Part shown: one piece after another, positions 8,613 to 17,660 of the stretch | Numbering within the stretch: position 1 is the stretch's first letter | Layout of the letters: each line of letters begins with the position of its first letter | From: Chitinophagaceae bacterium | GTDB taxonomy: Bacteria > Bacteroidota > Bacteroidia > Chitinophagales > Chitinophagaceae | Reading direction: 5' to 3' | DNA: 64,000 nucleotides | Assembly: GCA_019638625.1 (NCBI GenBank) | Contig: JAHBTK010000004.1 | Location: 496,001 to 560,000 of the forward strand | Notes under the pieces: model-generated | What the model was told of the DNA's origin: nothing | The model's database searches: none | What the model saw: the letters and a program-made list of their open reading frames with translations, nothing else | Translations under genes and position numbers: made by a program

Positions 8613-10034
8613 TTAAAACATATCTTTAAACGCCCTTGTCGCCGCGTGATAGCCACACATACCATGCACCCCGCCGCCCGGCGGCGTGGACGACGAACAT
8701 ATATATATTCCTTTTGAAGAAGTTCTGTAAGGTGAAAACCGAAGAGCGGGTCTTGTAAACAGTTGGCCGATATCTATGATGCCGCCGTTGATATCCCCAC
8801 CGATATAATTGGGGTTATATTCCTCCAGTTGCTCTGAGTTAAATGTATGACGCGCAAGGATACGTTCCTTAAACCTGGGAGCATAGCGCTCTACCTGGCT
8901 CTCGATGGCCTGCGTCATATCTTTAACTGAGCCATTGGGCACATGACAATAGGCCCAGGCTGTGTGTTTTCCTTCCGGTGCACGGGTATTGTCAAACAAA
9001 CTCTGCTGGGCAAACAGCACATACGGTTTCTCAACATGCTTGCCCATTGAAGCTTCCTTTTCCCCCAGTGCAATTTCCCTGAAAGTACCGCCCAGGTGAA
9101 CCGTGCCGGCCTGCCTGCATTCTTCGGCTGCAAAGGGTACCGGCGCACCCAATGCCCAGTCTACCTTGAACACGCCCATACCATACCGGTACCTGTTCAA
9201 CTGCCATTTATATAAAGAAGAGAATTTGTGTCCCGCTATCTGCAGCAATTGCCTGGGGGTCACATCCAGTAATACCGCCTTCGATGAAGGCAACTGCTCA
9301 AGTGAGCTGATATACAATCCCGTTTCAATTTTTCCACCAAGAGAGAGAAAATAAGCAGCCAGCGCATCGGCTATGCTTTGAGAACCACCTGCCGGAATGG
9401 GCCAGTTATACAAATGCCCGGCAGCCAGCAGCACAAAGCCAATGGCCGCCGAACTGATATTTGACAATGGCTGAATAGAATGCGCTGCCATACCGGCCCA
9501 TAAACCTTTTGCTTTTTCTGTTTTGAATGTACGTGCTACGGATTCTGCCGAACGCAATGCCTGCAAGCCAAATTGTGCCATCAGCAGCGGATGGGAAGGG
9601 ATGCTGAGCGGTCCCAGCACATCTTTGTTCATCTTTGGCCAGCTTTTCACTACCGGCTGTATCAGATCCCTGTAAATTTTACCGTCCTGCCCCAACGAAT
9701 CAACTGTTTCATCCAGCGATCTTTTCAACACCGCTGCGGTACCGTCATCAAAAGGATGCGCCGCAGCGACTATGGGTTCAACAAACCTCAAACCAAAATC
9801 ATGTAACGGCACTGAGGCAAAAAAAGGAGAGCCCGCCGCCATGGGGTGAATAGCCGAACAAACATCATGCTTAAACCCGGGCAATGTTAATTCCATGGTG
9901 CGTAAACCACCGCCTATGCTCTCTTTTCCCTCGATCAGCAACACGGATAAGCCTTTCTGCTGTAAAGTGATAGCTGCTGCCAGCCCATTAGGGCCGGAGC
10001 CAACTACGATTGCATCATATGCTGTTTTTGCCAT
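8613..10034 (-). CDS. FAD/NAD(P)-dependent oxidoreductase, phytoene-desaturase-like
   Basis: A 473-residue flavoprotein. The N-terminus has the Rossmann dinucleotide motif VVGSGPNGLAAA (about 10-21) followed by an acidic residue at the end of the second strand (LLIEGKESIGGGLRT), as in the phytoene desaturase/PYROXD2 group. The C-terminus has the FAD-contacting GIYICSSSTPPGGGVHGMCGYHAA segment. It lacks neighbouring carotenoid genes, so a role in carotenoid synthesis is not supported; lipid or other polyene oxidation is possible. The gene appears monocistronic. Its start codon is only 16 bp from a palindromic repeat element (10051-10144), which must lie in or carry its promoter/leader. Confidence 0.88.
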   Translation of the reverse strand: MAKTAYDAIVVGSGPNGLAAAITLQQKGLSVLLIEGKESIGGGLRTMELTLPGFKHDVCSAIHPMAAGSPFFASVPLHDFGLRFVEPIVAAAHPFDDGTAAVLKRSLDETVDSLGQDGKIYRDLIQPVVKSWPKMNKDVLGPLSIPSHPLLMAQFGLQALRSAESVARTFKTEKAKGLWAGMAAHSIQPLSNISSAAIGFVLLAAGHLYNWPIPAGGSQSIADALAAYFLSLGGKIETGLYISSLEQLPSSKAVLLDVTPRQLLQIAGHKFSSLYKWQLNRYRYGMGVFKVDWALGAPVPFAAEECRQAGTVHLGGTFREIALGEKEASMGKHVEKPYVLFAQQSLFDNTRAPEGKHTAWAYCHVPNGSVKDMTQAIESQVERYAPRFKERILARHTFNSEQLEEYNPNYIGGDINGGIIDIGQLFTRPALRFSPYRTSSKGIYICSSSTPPGGGVHGMCGYHAATRAFKDMF

Positions 10035-10050
10035 TTCTATATAATACCCG

Positions 10051-10144
10051 TGTTAAGTTAAACGTATTATAGTTTTACAATAGCCGCGAACCTGCCTGCC
10101 GCAGGCAAGTTCGTGGCCTATTATATGATATTTTAAATTTAACA
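10051..10144 (-). repeat. Palindromic intergenic element, copy A
   Basis: A 94-bp element whose minus-strand reading begins TGTTAAATTTAAAATATC and ends AACGTATTATAGTTTTAC in reverse complement, with a central stem (CCGCGAAC ... GTTCGTGG around TGCCTGCCGCAGGCA). The same ends occur at 17445-17596 and 50651-50759. Here the AAATTTAAA end lies 11 nt past the TAG stop of the RmlD-like gene. Confidence 0.75.
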
Positions 10145-10155
10145 TAACGCTGAAA

Positions 10156-11046
10156 CTATCCCTGAAATATTTTCGATATCCCTTCTTTGAAACTCACCGG
10201 GTTGAATCCAAGCTCCTTTTCCGCCTTTTCGATAATAAAGCCGGTTTTCAAAGGACGTACTGCCGGCTGGGTAAATACGGAGGCATCTACCTTTTCCATC
10301 AACGATTTATCCAGTCCGAAAAAGTCTGCAATCTGCAAAGCGATCTCATAAGGTGTGAATACTTCCTTTCCGGAAATATGATAAATACCTTCGGCATCTT
10401 TTTCAACAACAAGCAAAATACCCCGGGAAAGGTCTTCCACATAAGTAGGGGTACGAACCTGGTCATTGACAACTTTAATGTTATTTCCTTTTTCAAGGTT
10501 ATCCTTTACCCAGGTAACGATATTGCTCCTGGCGCCGGTGAGAATATTTCCATATACCAGGATGGTCCGGACAATTGTCCACTTTGGTAACTGCTGAACG
10601 ATCTTCTCTGCATCCAGCTTTGATTGCCCGTAATAGTTAACCGGATCAGGTATTCCTTCTTCGTTATATGGACCACTTTTTCCGTCGAATACAAAATCTG
10701 TCGATATATAAATAACTTTTGCGTTTATACTTTCGGCAACATCACATATGTACCGGGTGGCCTCCACATTGGTAACACTGCAGGCAGCCCTGTCCAGTTC
10801 GCAGGCGTCCGGCTGAGCCATAGCCGCAGCATGTATTATTATATCCGGTCTCGTTTCCATCAGCACTGTTTCTACAGCCACCTTGTCCGTTATATCCATC
10901 TTTTTATACACTGCATTTCCTAAAGTGTCACGGGAAAGCTTACATTCCCCTCTCCCCGTTGCCACTACCGTATACCCCTTTTGCACACAATCCCTCACCA
11001 AATACTGCCCCAGTAATCCATTTGTACCTGTAATTAAAATTTTCAT
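10156..11046 (-). CDS. RmlD-like dTDP-4-dehydrorhamnose reductase family protein (SDR)
   Basis: A 296-residue extended SDR of the RmlD substrate-binding family. It has the glycine-rich motif GTNGLLGQ at about 7-14, the active-site pair Tyr-Lys in YYGQSKLDAEKI (about 138-149) with an upstream Ser/Thr in YISTDFVFDG, and a family-typical tail. RmlD reduces dTDP-4-keto-rhamnose to dTDP-rhamnose, but no rmlA, rmlB or rmlC gene is nearby, so this orphan copy may reduce another nucleotide sugar or serve another pathway. Stop codon TAG, followed 11 nt later by palindromic element copy A. Confidence 0.85.
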   Translation of the reverse strand: MKILITGTNGLLGQYLVRDCVQKGYTVVATGRGECKLSRDTLGNAVYKKMDITDKVAVETVLMETRPDIIIHAAAMAQPDACELDRAACSVTNVEATRYICDVAESINAKVIYISTDFVFDGKSGPYNEEGIPDPVNYYGQSKLDAEKIVQQLPKWTIVRTILVYGNILTGARSNIVTWVKDNLEKGNNIKVVNDQVRTPTYVEDLSRGILLVVEKDAEGIYHISGKEVFTPYEIALQIADFFGLDKSLMEKVDASVFTQPAVRPLKTGFIIEKAEKELGFNPVSFKEGISKIFQG

Positions 11047-11090
11047 CGTAAGATTTAAACCGACAATTTACAACCATGTTTTATTTAAAA

Positions 11091-11119
11091 CAAAAGGCTA
11101 CCGATCCGGTAACCTTTTG
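11091..11119 (-). terminator. Rho-independent terminator of the lipoprotein gene
   Basis: A 13-bp stem with one mismatch (CAAAAGGTTACCG and CGGTAGCCTTTTG, loop GAT), followed on the minus strand by TTTTAAATAAAA. It lies 28 nt past the stop of the gene at 11147-12061. Confidence 0.8.
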
Positions 11120-11146
11120 ACAATCGTTTTATTGAACAATCTGTTA

Positions 11147-12061
11147 TTAATAGGGAAGAATGAAACTGAACGTCTTTCCGTTTTTCCCTGTATAATCGAG
11201 GGAATAATAGTAGTTACCGTCCGGGCAGCCAACGGGATTACCTTCGGCATTCAACCCGAATGTGGCAGTAACGGAAATGCCGGCTACCGTATGTTTTATC
11301 TTTCCTTCGGTAATTCTATAGCTGCAGTTTTGTTTCACAACTACGGGATTAACAGAAGAGGTCGCAAAGCTAAAGCCCAGGCGGTTTACCCCCCAGATAC
11401 CTATTTTCTGTGTGTTCCCTTCCGAATGGAATCCTTCAGTGGAGATCACCAGACCCTGGTTTAATTTTACAAATGTTCTTTTCTTAGCCACTTTCCATTC
11501 ACGTACAGCGCCATTGTCAAATGTTAGAGACAAACCGTCGCTGGTTACTTTATGCTCAATAAAGTCAGCTTCGCTTAAGTTGCCCAACCAGCCGCCGCTT
11601 ACATTGGTATAGGTTTGAGTTCCGTTAATTGTTATGCTTTTGTTATCTGCCAACCGGGTGATCTTAAAATTGTCAAACTGCAGGCTTATGGCAGCCCCTC
11701 CTTTACTCCAGTCAAAATTTGCGGGCAGGGTAACTATTATTTTTCCCTGGCGTTTGCGGGAACCTTCGCAGTTATTCCCGTTGTAGTTTACAGTCACTTT
11801 TCCGGCATTGTAAGCTAAAGTGGCGCCGCAAACATAATTGGGCTCTTCCTGGTTGCGCAGGACTGCACCCGACTCATCCAGCAATAAAGCCAGTTCAAAA
11901 TTTGTTGACTCCAGTTCCGCCGATAACAGCGCTTCATCGTCGGTAACTACAGACACTTCCGTATCTTCGTTTATTACAACATCTTCATTTTTTTTACATG
12001 AATTGAATAAAATCAAGAGTGCTGCCGGGAGCGCCAGTAAAAGAGATATTTTTTGTTTCAT
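11147..12061 (-). CDS. Lipoprotein of unknown function
   Basis: A 304-residue protein starting at the ATG at 12061 (MKQKISLL). An upstream in-frame start at 12100 would put 13 extra residues before an otherwise perfect lipoprotein signal: hydrophobic stretch, then LFNSCKKNED with the lipid-bearing Cys at about residue 22. The rest is predicted beta-rich, with repeated short strand-like segments and conserved-looking Asn/Gly turns (VTVNYNGNNCEGSRKRQGKIIVTLP region, about 105-130). I do not recognise a family. It has its own terminator and sits divergently from the PQQ dehydrogenase, sharing a 198-bp intergenic region. Confidence 0.8.
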   Translation of the reverse strand: MKQKISLLLALPAALLILFNSCKKNEDVVINEDTEVSVVTDDEALLSAELESTNFELALLLDESGAVLRNQEEPNYVCGATLAYNAGKVTVNYNGNNCEGSRKRQGKIIVTLPANFDWSKGGAAISLQFDNFKITRLADNKSITINGTQTYTNVSGGWLGNLSEADFIEHKVTSDGLSLTFDNGAVREWKVAKKRTFVKLNQGLVISTEGFHSEGNTQKIGIWGVNRLGFSFATSSVNPVVVKQNCSYRITEGKIKHTVAGISVTATFGLNAEGNPVGCPDGNYYYSLDYTGKNGKTFSFILPY

Positions 12062-12259
12062 AAAGGGGATATTTTTATTAAACCGATAGACTTCCGGCAA
12101 TTTTTAAAGTTTAATGTAATTGATAATTTCGCCGAAATGCCATAAATAAACGCCGGGCGGTAACAGTTTATTTCATTACCATATCTATAACGTAACTATA
12201 TCGTAACTTGCTGTAGTTACCACAATTATTTAGTTATCAATTTTTTATACACATTCCGC

Positions 12260-14206
12260 ATGAAGTCTTTACAGCTATCCCTCTCTGCGATATTCCTTTT
12301 CGGTATGACAGAACTTATCTTTAGTCAATCGAATGAAGAATGGCATGCTTATGGAAAAGATGCCGGAGGTATGCGATATTCCGGGCTAACGGGGATAAAT
12401 ACCGAAAATGTGGTTCATTTAAAGGAGGCCTGGGTTTATCACACCGGTGAACTGGAAACTTACAAGGGTACCTACCTGCATGAGAAATCAGCTTTCGAAG
12501 CTACTCCCCTGATGATAAATAATACCCTTTACTTCAGCACACCAACCAACAGGGTGCTTGCAATAGATGCGGTCACCGGTAAGGAAAAATGGACCTATAA
12601 TCCGCATATCAATTTAAAGGGTGATTATTCGGAAGTTACTTCGCGTGGAGTTTCCTATTGGCCGGCGAAAAATAATACCGGCAGTAGTGGAAAAATATTT
12701 ATCGCGACTATTGACGGACGTTTGATCTCACTGAATGCGAAAAACGGAGAATTGATAACATCCTTTGGTAACAACGGAACGATTGATCTCCGTGCAGAAT
12801 TCAGCAAAGATATTGCCGTAACATCTCCCCCGGCTATTGTTGGCGATGTCATTGTAGTGGGTTCTTCCATTGGCGATAACCAACGTAAGGATTATCCACC
12901 GGGAGTGGTGAGGGCTTATCATGTGCATTCCGGAGAATTACTCTGGACCTGGGATCCCATACCGAAAACATCGTCGGACCCGGCAGCAAAAACCTGGGAA
13001 GGTTCCGGATCGGGAGCCGCCAACGCATGGGCGGTACTTTCTTCAGATGCTGAAAGGGATATGGTATTTATCCCTACCAGTTGTCCGTCGCCCGACTATT
13101 ACGGCGGAGAAAGACTTGGGCAAAATCTCTATGGCAACTCGGTGGTAGCCCTCCGGGCATCTACCGGAAAAATGATCTGGTACTACCAGGTAGTGCATCA
13201 TGACCTCTGGGATTATGACATCGCGGCACAACCGTTGTTATTTGATTGGGAAAAGGAGGGGAAAAAGATACCCGCTGTTGCTATCGGCACCAAAATGGGG
13301 CACATTTTTATCCTGGACCGTGAGAACGGCAAACCGCTTTTTCCCGTGGAAGAGCGACCAGTGCCTGCATCTGAGATCAAAGGTGAAAAGGCATGGCCAA
13401 CACAACCCTTTCCTGTGCTGCCCGCCCCGATAGGTTTGCAACAGTTGACCTCAGACGAAGTATGGGGCCCGACCCCGGAAGCAAAAAAAGAAGCTTTGGA
13501 GCGGGTTGCCCAACTGGAATATAAAGGACCTTTTACACCACCCGGCCGCAAAGGCAGTATTATGATCCCGGGCAATGTGGGAGGCATACACTGGGGTGGA
13601 ATGTGCTATGACCCCGGACAAAAATTACTGGTGACCAATATTAACAGGTTGGCTGCCGTAATTACCCTCATACCCAGGGATTCGCTTCAACAAACAGAAA
13701 AAGAGGATCCTGTGCTTGCAAGAAGTGAGACCGGCAGGCAAACCGGCACTCCTTATGTAATGAAAAGAAGCTACCTGTTTACGGGAGATGAAAGGGGGCT
13801 TATGATGCAGACGGCGCCGCCATGGGGCACTTTGTTGGCCATTGATATGCAAACAGGTAAACAAAAATGGGAAGTACCATTGGGTTATATGATGGACACC
13901 CTGCAGTACCCGGGCGCGGCGCAATGGGGCTCCATCAACTTCGGAGGAGCCATTGTAACAGGTGGCGGTCTCACGTTCGTAGCCGCTACAATGGACGGAC
14001 ATCTTCGCGCTTTCGATACCCAAACCGGTAAACCGTTATGGTCTGCCGCACTACCTGCCGGCGGCCAGGCCACCCCTATGACCTATTCGATCAACGGCAA
14101 ACAATACCTGGTGATAGCCGCCGGAGGACATGGAAAACTCGGATCCAAATTGGGAGACGCCGTGGTAGCTTATGCCCTGCCTGACCAATACCTTCAAAAC
14201 CGGTAA
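12260..14206 (+). CDS. PQQ-dependent (quinoprotein) dehydrogenase
   Basis: A 648-residue secreted quinoprotein. A signal peptide (to about residue 23, IFSQ) is followed by an eight-bladed propeller built from PQQ repeats, visible as recurring W-containing motifs such as GKEKWTYNP, GKMIWYYQ, GKQKWEVP and GKPLWSAALP. It resembles the soluble core of membrane glucose dehydrogenase and related pyrroloquinoline-quinone dehydrogenases, which oxidise sugars or alcohols in the periplasm and pass electrons to quinone. There are no transmembrane helices beyond the signal and no haem c motif (CxxCH), so the electron acceptor is not evident. No PQQ synthesis genes are nearby. It overlaps the converging outer-membrane protein gene by 13 bp at the 3' end. 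Confidence 0.92.
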   Translation: MKSLQLSLSAIFLFGMTELIFSQSNEEWHAYGKDAGGMRYSGLTGINTENVVHLKEAWVYHTGELETYKGTYLHEKSAFEATPLMINNTLYFSTPTNRVLAIDAVTGKEKWTYNPHINLKGDYSEVTSRGVSYWPAKNNTGSSGKIFIATIDGRLISLNAKNGELITSFGNNGTIDLRAEFSKDIAVTSPPAIVGDVIVVGSSIGDNQRKDYPPGVVRAYHVHSGELLWTWDPIPKTSSDPAAKTWEGSGSGAANAWAVLSSDAERDMVFIPTSCPSPDYYGGERLGQNLYGNSVVALRASTGKMIWYYQVVHHDLWDYDIAAQPLLFDWEKEGKKIPAVAIGTKMGHIFILDRENGKPLFPVEERPVPASEIKGEKAWPTQPFPVLPAPIGLQQLTSDEVWGPTPEAKKEALERVAQLEYKGPFTPPGRKGSIMIPGNVGGIHWGGMCYDPGQKLLVTNINRLAAVITLIPRDSLQQTEKEDPVLARSETGRQTGTPYVMKRSYLFTGDERGLMMQTAPPWGTLLAIDMQTGKQKWEVPLGYMMDTLQYPGAAQWGSINFGGAIVTGGGLTFVAATMDGHLRAFDTQTGKPLWSAALPAGGQATPMTYSINGKQYLVIAAGGHGKLGSKLGDAVVAYALPDQYLQNR

Positions 14207-14709
14207 CTCAGCCCTGCCAGCAATGAGAAATAAGTGCTGGAAAAATTAAGTGTAAGGTTGGGATTCAACGAAACATGGAGTTGCTTATATACCGGGTATT
14301 GCGCCGCCAGCTTCAACTTCAGTCCTATTGCCGTTTCAGACGTCCATTTTTCATCGGAACCTATCGGCTTATACGACTGCCGGTAAAATCCGGTTCCGGC
14401 AAAACCAGCCAATACAAAATCCCTGGTTTTCAAAAGATTTCGCCCATACAACAGGTTGATCTGGTCCACTGCGTACCTGTTGCCGGCTATCCGCATATTG
14501 GTAGCGGTTTCATATTCCGCCCCCAGCATATGCTGATCTTTCCTTACCGCCGCATCCCAGGAAAAAACAAAGCCCGTAGTGTTCATCTTCTTCGTGATAC
14601 TGCTGACGCCATAATGCATACTCACATTATACAATCCCCATTTTTCCTGTGCCTGAGTACAGGAGACTATCAAAAACAAACCAACTGTATAACAAACCTG
14701 TTTCATCAA
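14194..14709 (-). CDS. Predicted outer-membrane beta-barrel protein, small
   Basis: A 171-residue protein with a signal peptide (cleavage after CTQAQ near residue 21). The mature part has alternating hydrophobic strands and ends in an aromatic residue (LAGLSYRF), as outer-membrane barrels do. It is not a named family that I recognise. Its last 13 bp overlap the 3' end of the PQQ dehydrogenase on the other strand. It lies 57 bp downstream of lysS on the same strand and could be transcribed from the lysS promoter. Confidence 0.7.
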   Translation of the reverse strand: MMKQVCYTVGLFLIVSCTQAQEKWGLYNVSMHYGVSSITKKMNTTGFVFSWDAAVRKDQHMLGAEYETATNMRIAGNRYAVDQINLLYGRNLLKTRDFVLAGFAGTGFYRQSYKPIGSDEKWTSETAIGLKLKLAAQYPVYKQLHVSLNPNLTLNFSSTYFSLLAGLSYRF

Positions 14710-14766
14710 AACCTGCTTTTGCCCCTTTAAGCTCCTGGCCTATCCTCTATTTTTATATGGATATGA

Positions 14767-16311
14767 TTATTCTGTTGTTGCGGCGGCTTCCCCATCCCTT
14801 TTTTCGGGGCGCATCTGCGGGAAAAAGAGAACGTCCTGTATGGATGCCTGGTTGGTCAGGAGCATGCATAGCCTGTCTATGCCGATACCAATGCCGGCAG
14901 TGGGCGGCATGCCATATTCCAATGCTCTTAAGAAATCGTAATCAATGAACATGGCCTCATCATCCCCTCTTTCCATCAGTTTTACCTGGTCTTCAAAGCG
15001 CTGCCTCTGATCCACCGGGTCATTCAGTTCACTATAGGCATTGGCAATTTCTTTTCCGTTGATCATCAACTCAAAACGTTCTACCAGACCGGCTTTGCTG
15101 CGATGCTTTTTGGTAAGCGGGCTCATTTCCACCGGGTAATCGGTTATAAAGGTCGGCTGTATATAATGATGTTCGCATTTCTCCCCGAAAATTTCATCGA
15201 TCAGCTTGCCACGCCCCATACTGGGAGTTGTTTCTACATAAAGCTTCCTGCATACGTCGCGCAACTGTTCTTCATTCATATCACTGATATCAAAACCGGT
15301 ATGCTGCTCTATAGCTTCGTATATGGATACCCGGTTAAACGGCGCTTTGAAATTGATGACTTTATCGCCTACGGCAACGTCGGTACTACCATTCAACGCA
15401 ATGGCTGCCTGCTCCAGCAGGTTTTCGGTAGTGTTCATCATCCAATAATAATCCTTATAAGCCACATAAAATTCCAGAATGGTGAACTCCGGGTTGTGAG
15501 TACGGTCCATTCCTTCGTTACGAAAGTTTCGGCTGAACTCGTATACCCAGTCAAATCCGCCAACGATCAGGCGTTTCAGGTAGAGCTCATTGGCGATACG
15601 CAGGTAAAGTGGTATATCCAGTGCATTGTGATGGGTAATGAAAGGGCGGGCCGCCGCACCGCCGGGGATGCTTTGCAACACCGGCGTATCTACCTCCAGC
15701 GCACCGTGCGAATTCAGGAACTCGCGGATGGTGTTGATCATTACCGTTCGTTTTACAAAGGTATTTTTTACCTGGGGGTTGATGATCAGGTCCGCATAGC
15801 GCTGCCGGTACCTGAACTCAGGGTCGGTGACGGCATCAAAGCTCTGCCCATCCGCTTCTTTTACTATAGGGAGGGGCTTTAATGATTTTGACAGAACAAC
15901 AAATTCCTGCACGTGGATGGATGTTTCGCCGGTTTTAGTGATAAAGCCATATCCTTTAACGCCGATAATATCTCCGATGTCCAGCAACTTTTTCCAAACG
16001 GTATTGTATAATGTTTTATCCTCACCGGGGCAAATATCATCGCGTTTTACATAGAGCTGTATCCTTCCGGAGTGATCCTGCAAAACGGCAAAGGAAGCCT
16101 TTCCCATATCACGGATGCTCATCACCCTTCCCGCAATGCTGATATCCACGTAGGTCTCCTTATTTTCCTCGGTAAGATTGGCTTTTATTTCCGCGGCCGT
16201 GTGTGTAACGGGAAATGCGGCTGCCGGGTAAGGGTCAATACCCAATTTTTCCAGTTCCGCCTTTTTTTCTCTTCTTATAAGTTCCTGTTCGGAAAAATGC
16301 TGTGTATTCAT
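14767..16311 (-). CDS. lysS: Lysine--tRNA ligase, class II
   Basis: A 514-residue class II lysyl-tRNA synthetase that charges tRNA-Lys. The N-terminal OB-fold anticodon domain (about 55-165) is followed by the catalytic core with motif 2 (NEGMDRTHNPEFTILEFY) and motif 3 (GIGIGIDRLCMLLT) near the C-terminus. The C-terminal extension RDGEAAATTE is short and low in complexity. I chose the ATG at 16311 (MNTQHFSEQEL), which fits the family; an upstream in-frame start at 16341 would add ten residues. It is divergent from the CHAD-like gene. Confidence 0.97.
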   Translation of the reverse strand: MNTQHFSEQELIRREKKAELEKLGIDPYPAAAFPVTHTAAEIKANLTEENKETYVDISIAGRVMSIRDMGKASFAVLQDHSGRIQLYVKRDDICPGEDKTLYNTVWKKLLDIGDIIGVKGYGFITKTGETSIHVQEFVVLSKSLKPLPIVKEADGQSFDAVTDPEFRYRQRYADLIINPQVKNTFVKRTVMINTIREFLNSHGALEVDTPVLQSIPGGAAARPFITHHNALDIPLYLRIANELYLKRLIVGGFDWVYEFSRNFRNEGMDRTHNPEFTILEFYVAYKDYYWMMNTTENLLEQAAIALNGSTDVAVGDKVINFKAPFNRVSIYEAIEQHTGFDISDMNEEQLRDVCRKLYVETTPSMGRGKLIDEIFGEKCEHHYIQPTFITDYPVEMSPLTKKHRSKAGLVERFELMINGKEIANAYSELNDPVDQRQRFEDQVKLMERGDDEAMFIDYDFLRALEYGMPPTAGIGIGIDRLCMLLTNQASIQDVLFFPQMRPEKRDGEAAATTE

Positions 16312-16418
16312 TGCTTGATATAAAAATAAAAAGTGCCGCAAAGGTACTGGTTACCCCGAAGCTGACAAAGGGTTAGATTTTAGGGGCGCAACCGGGCTCT
16401 GGCAATATAATCAGATAG

Positions 16419-16459
16419 TTGTATGTTTATAATACAATTTCGTATAATTATAATTGTAT
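16419..16459. promoter_or_regulatory. AT-rich operator-like half-site cluster
   Basis: Between lysS and the CHAD-like gene, TTGTAT (16419-16424), ATACAATT (16432-16439) and AATTGTAT (16452-16459) form two overlapping inverted repeats sharing the middle half-site. This spacing looks like a dimeric regulator site, but no regulator can be named. Confidence 0.35.
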
Positions 16460-16478
16460 CTCTAATAACATTTCCCGC

Positions 16479-17444
16479 ATGAAAAAATCGATATCGGCAT
16501 TTAAGACCTACCTTGATGAACTGGAAAAACAGATGAAAGCCGCTGCCAAACAGCCCAACCCGGCGTTTGGCTTGTTCCTGGCAGACGCCAGAACGCCCGC
16601 CTTCCGGCTGGAGGGGCTGGCAAGATTATATGCGGGGTTGCACGACAAAAAGCTTTTCAGCAAGCTGAACAAACAGGTAAAGCGGTTGGAGGATGGCCTG
16701 GGAGAAATTGATCATTATGCCGTACTGGAAAAAGAGTTCGCGCCTGATACCAATGTTCCGGTGCATATCAAGGACTATTTCAGGCAAAAAGCGGAGGAGA
16801 AAACAGCGCAGTTGAATAAATTGCTGAAGAAAGAAAAGTGGCTGGGCGGAGGAAGAGTGAAGGCGGTAAAAGCAACGTTGAAAACAGCAAAATGGATGGC
16901 TCCCGGGCAGGAAATACAATCCATTACGGATTATTATAAAAAAGAAGTAGCCAAAATCGACTCTTTTATCAGGGACTGTGTCTTTGATGATATGGAAAAT
17001 GATGTACACGAATTGCGCAGGAAAGTCAGGTGGCTGAGCATATACGCCATGGCCCTGCAGGGAAAAACAAAACTGGCGGCAGACAAAAAGAAACCTGAAG
17101 CACACCTGAAAAAATACCTGTTGCCCAAGATTATACACTCTCCTTTCAACAAGATCGTTGCTTCCGGAGAGTTGAAGTCTCATGTAACATTCAGGAAGAA
17201 TTACTTCCTGGCGCTGAGCTGGCTGATTGCAGAGCTGGGAAGAATCAAAGACGACGGACTGCGCATTATGGCATTAACGGAAGCATATATGCACACGGAA
17301 TCACTGACAGCAAAAGAGGCAATGAAGAAAACCCGTAAGGCATTGGGTAATCAATATCCTGCTACAGAGACCCTTCTGAAAAAAGCGGCGGATATTTCAA
17401 AGAAGTTCGTGGCAGAAGGAAATCTTAAAAAGCTGGTAGTGTAG
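16479..17444 (+). CDS. CHAD-domain-like alpha-helical protein
   Basis: A 321-residue, very basic, all-helical protein. Segments ARTPAFRLEGLARLYAGL (about 31-48) and DVHELRRKVRWLSIYAMAL (about 172-190) resemble the repeated basic helices of CHAD domains, which bind polyphosphate through His/Arg/Lys rows; later His residues are few, so it would be a divergent member. The ATG at 16479 (MKKSISAF) is preferred over an in-frame start at 16419, because the latter would encode an odd Tyr/Asn-rich leader lying in the AT-rich regulatory region. The TAG stop directly abuts palindromic element copy B. The alternative is an uncharacterised helical family; the call rests on motif resemblance. Confidence 0.6.
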   Translation: MKKSISAFKTYLDELEKQMKAAAKQPNPAFGLFLADARTPAFRLEGLARLYAGLHDKKLFSKLNKQVKRLEDGLGEIDHYAVLEKEFAPDTNVPVHIKDYFRQKAEEKTAQLNKLLKKEKWLGGGRVKAVKATLKTAKWMAPGQEIQSITDYYKKEVAKIDSFIRDCVFDDMENDVHELRRKVRWLSIYAMALQGKTKLAADKKKPEAHLKKYLLPKIIHSPFNKIVASGELKSHVTFRKNYFLALSWLIAELGRIKDDGLRIMALTEAYMHTESLTAKEAMKKTRKALGNQYPATETLLKKAADISKKFVAEGNLKKLVV

Positions 17445-17596
17445 TGTTAAATTTAAACTATCGTATAATATGCCACGAATGCCCGCCTGAATGACGCAGT
17501 CGCCCGCCCGACTGAACACCGTTCGGGCGGGGCAGGTACGAATATTTGTTTGCACATTCGTGGCTATTGTAAAACTATAATACGTTTAACTTAACA
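17445..17596 (+). repeat. Palindromic intergenic element, copy B
   Basis: A 152-bp element starting right after the TAG stop codon. Its ends (TGTTAAATTTAAACTATC and AATACGTTTAACTTAACA) match copies A and C in reverse complement. The CCACGAAT ... ATTCGTGG stem encloses a longer GC-rich loop with an extra CCGCCCGA ... TTCGGGCGG-type hairpin. It lies between convergent genes. Confidence 0.75.
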
Positions 17597-17660
17597 GAGT
17601 AGTATCGTGGCTGTATGACAGCGCGGCTATCGTTTGCCGCTGAGAAAGATTTCCGAAAAG

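Noticed and set aside
15103..15882. A 259-codon open frame on the plus strand within lysS
   Set aside because: It is fully antisense to the conserved lysyl-tRNA synthetase gene, and its translation shows no family features.
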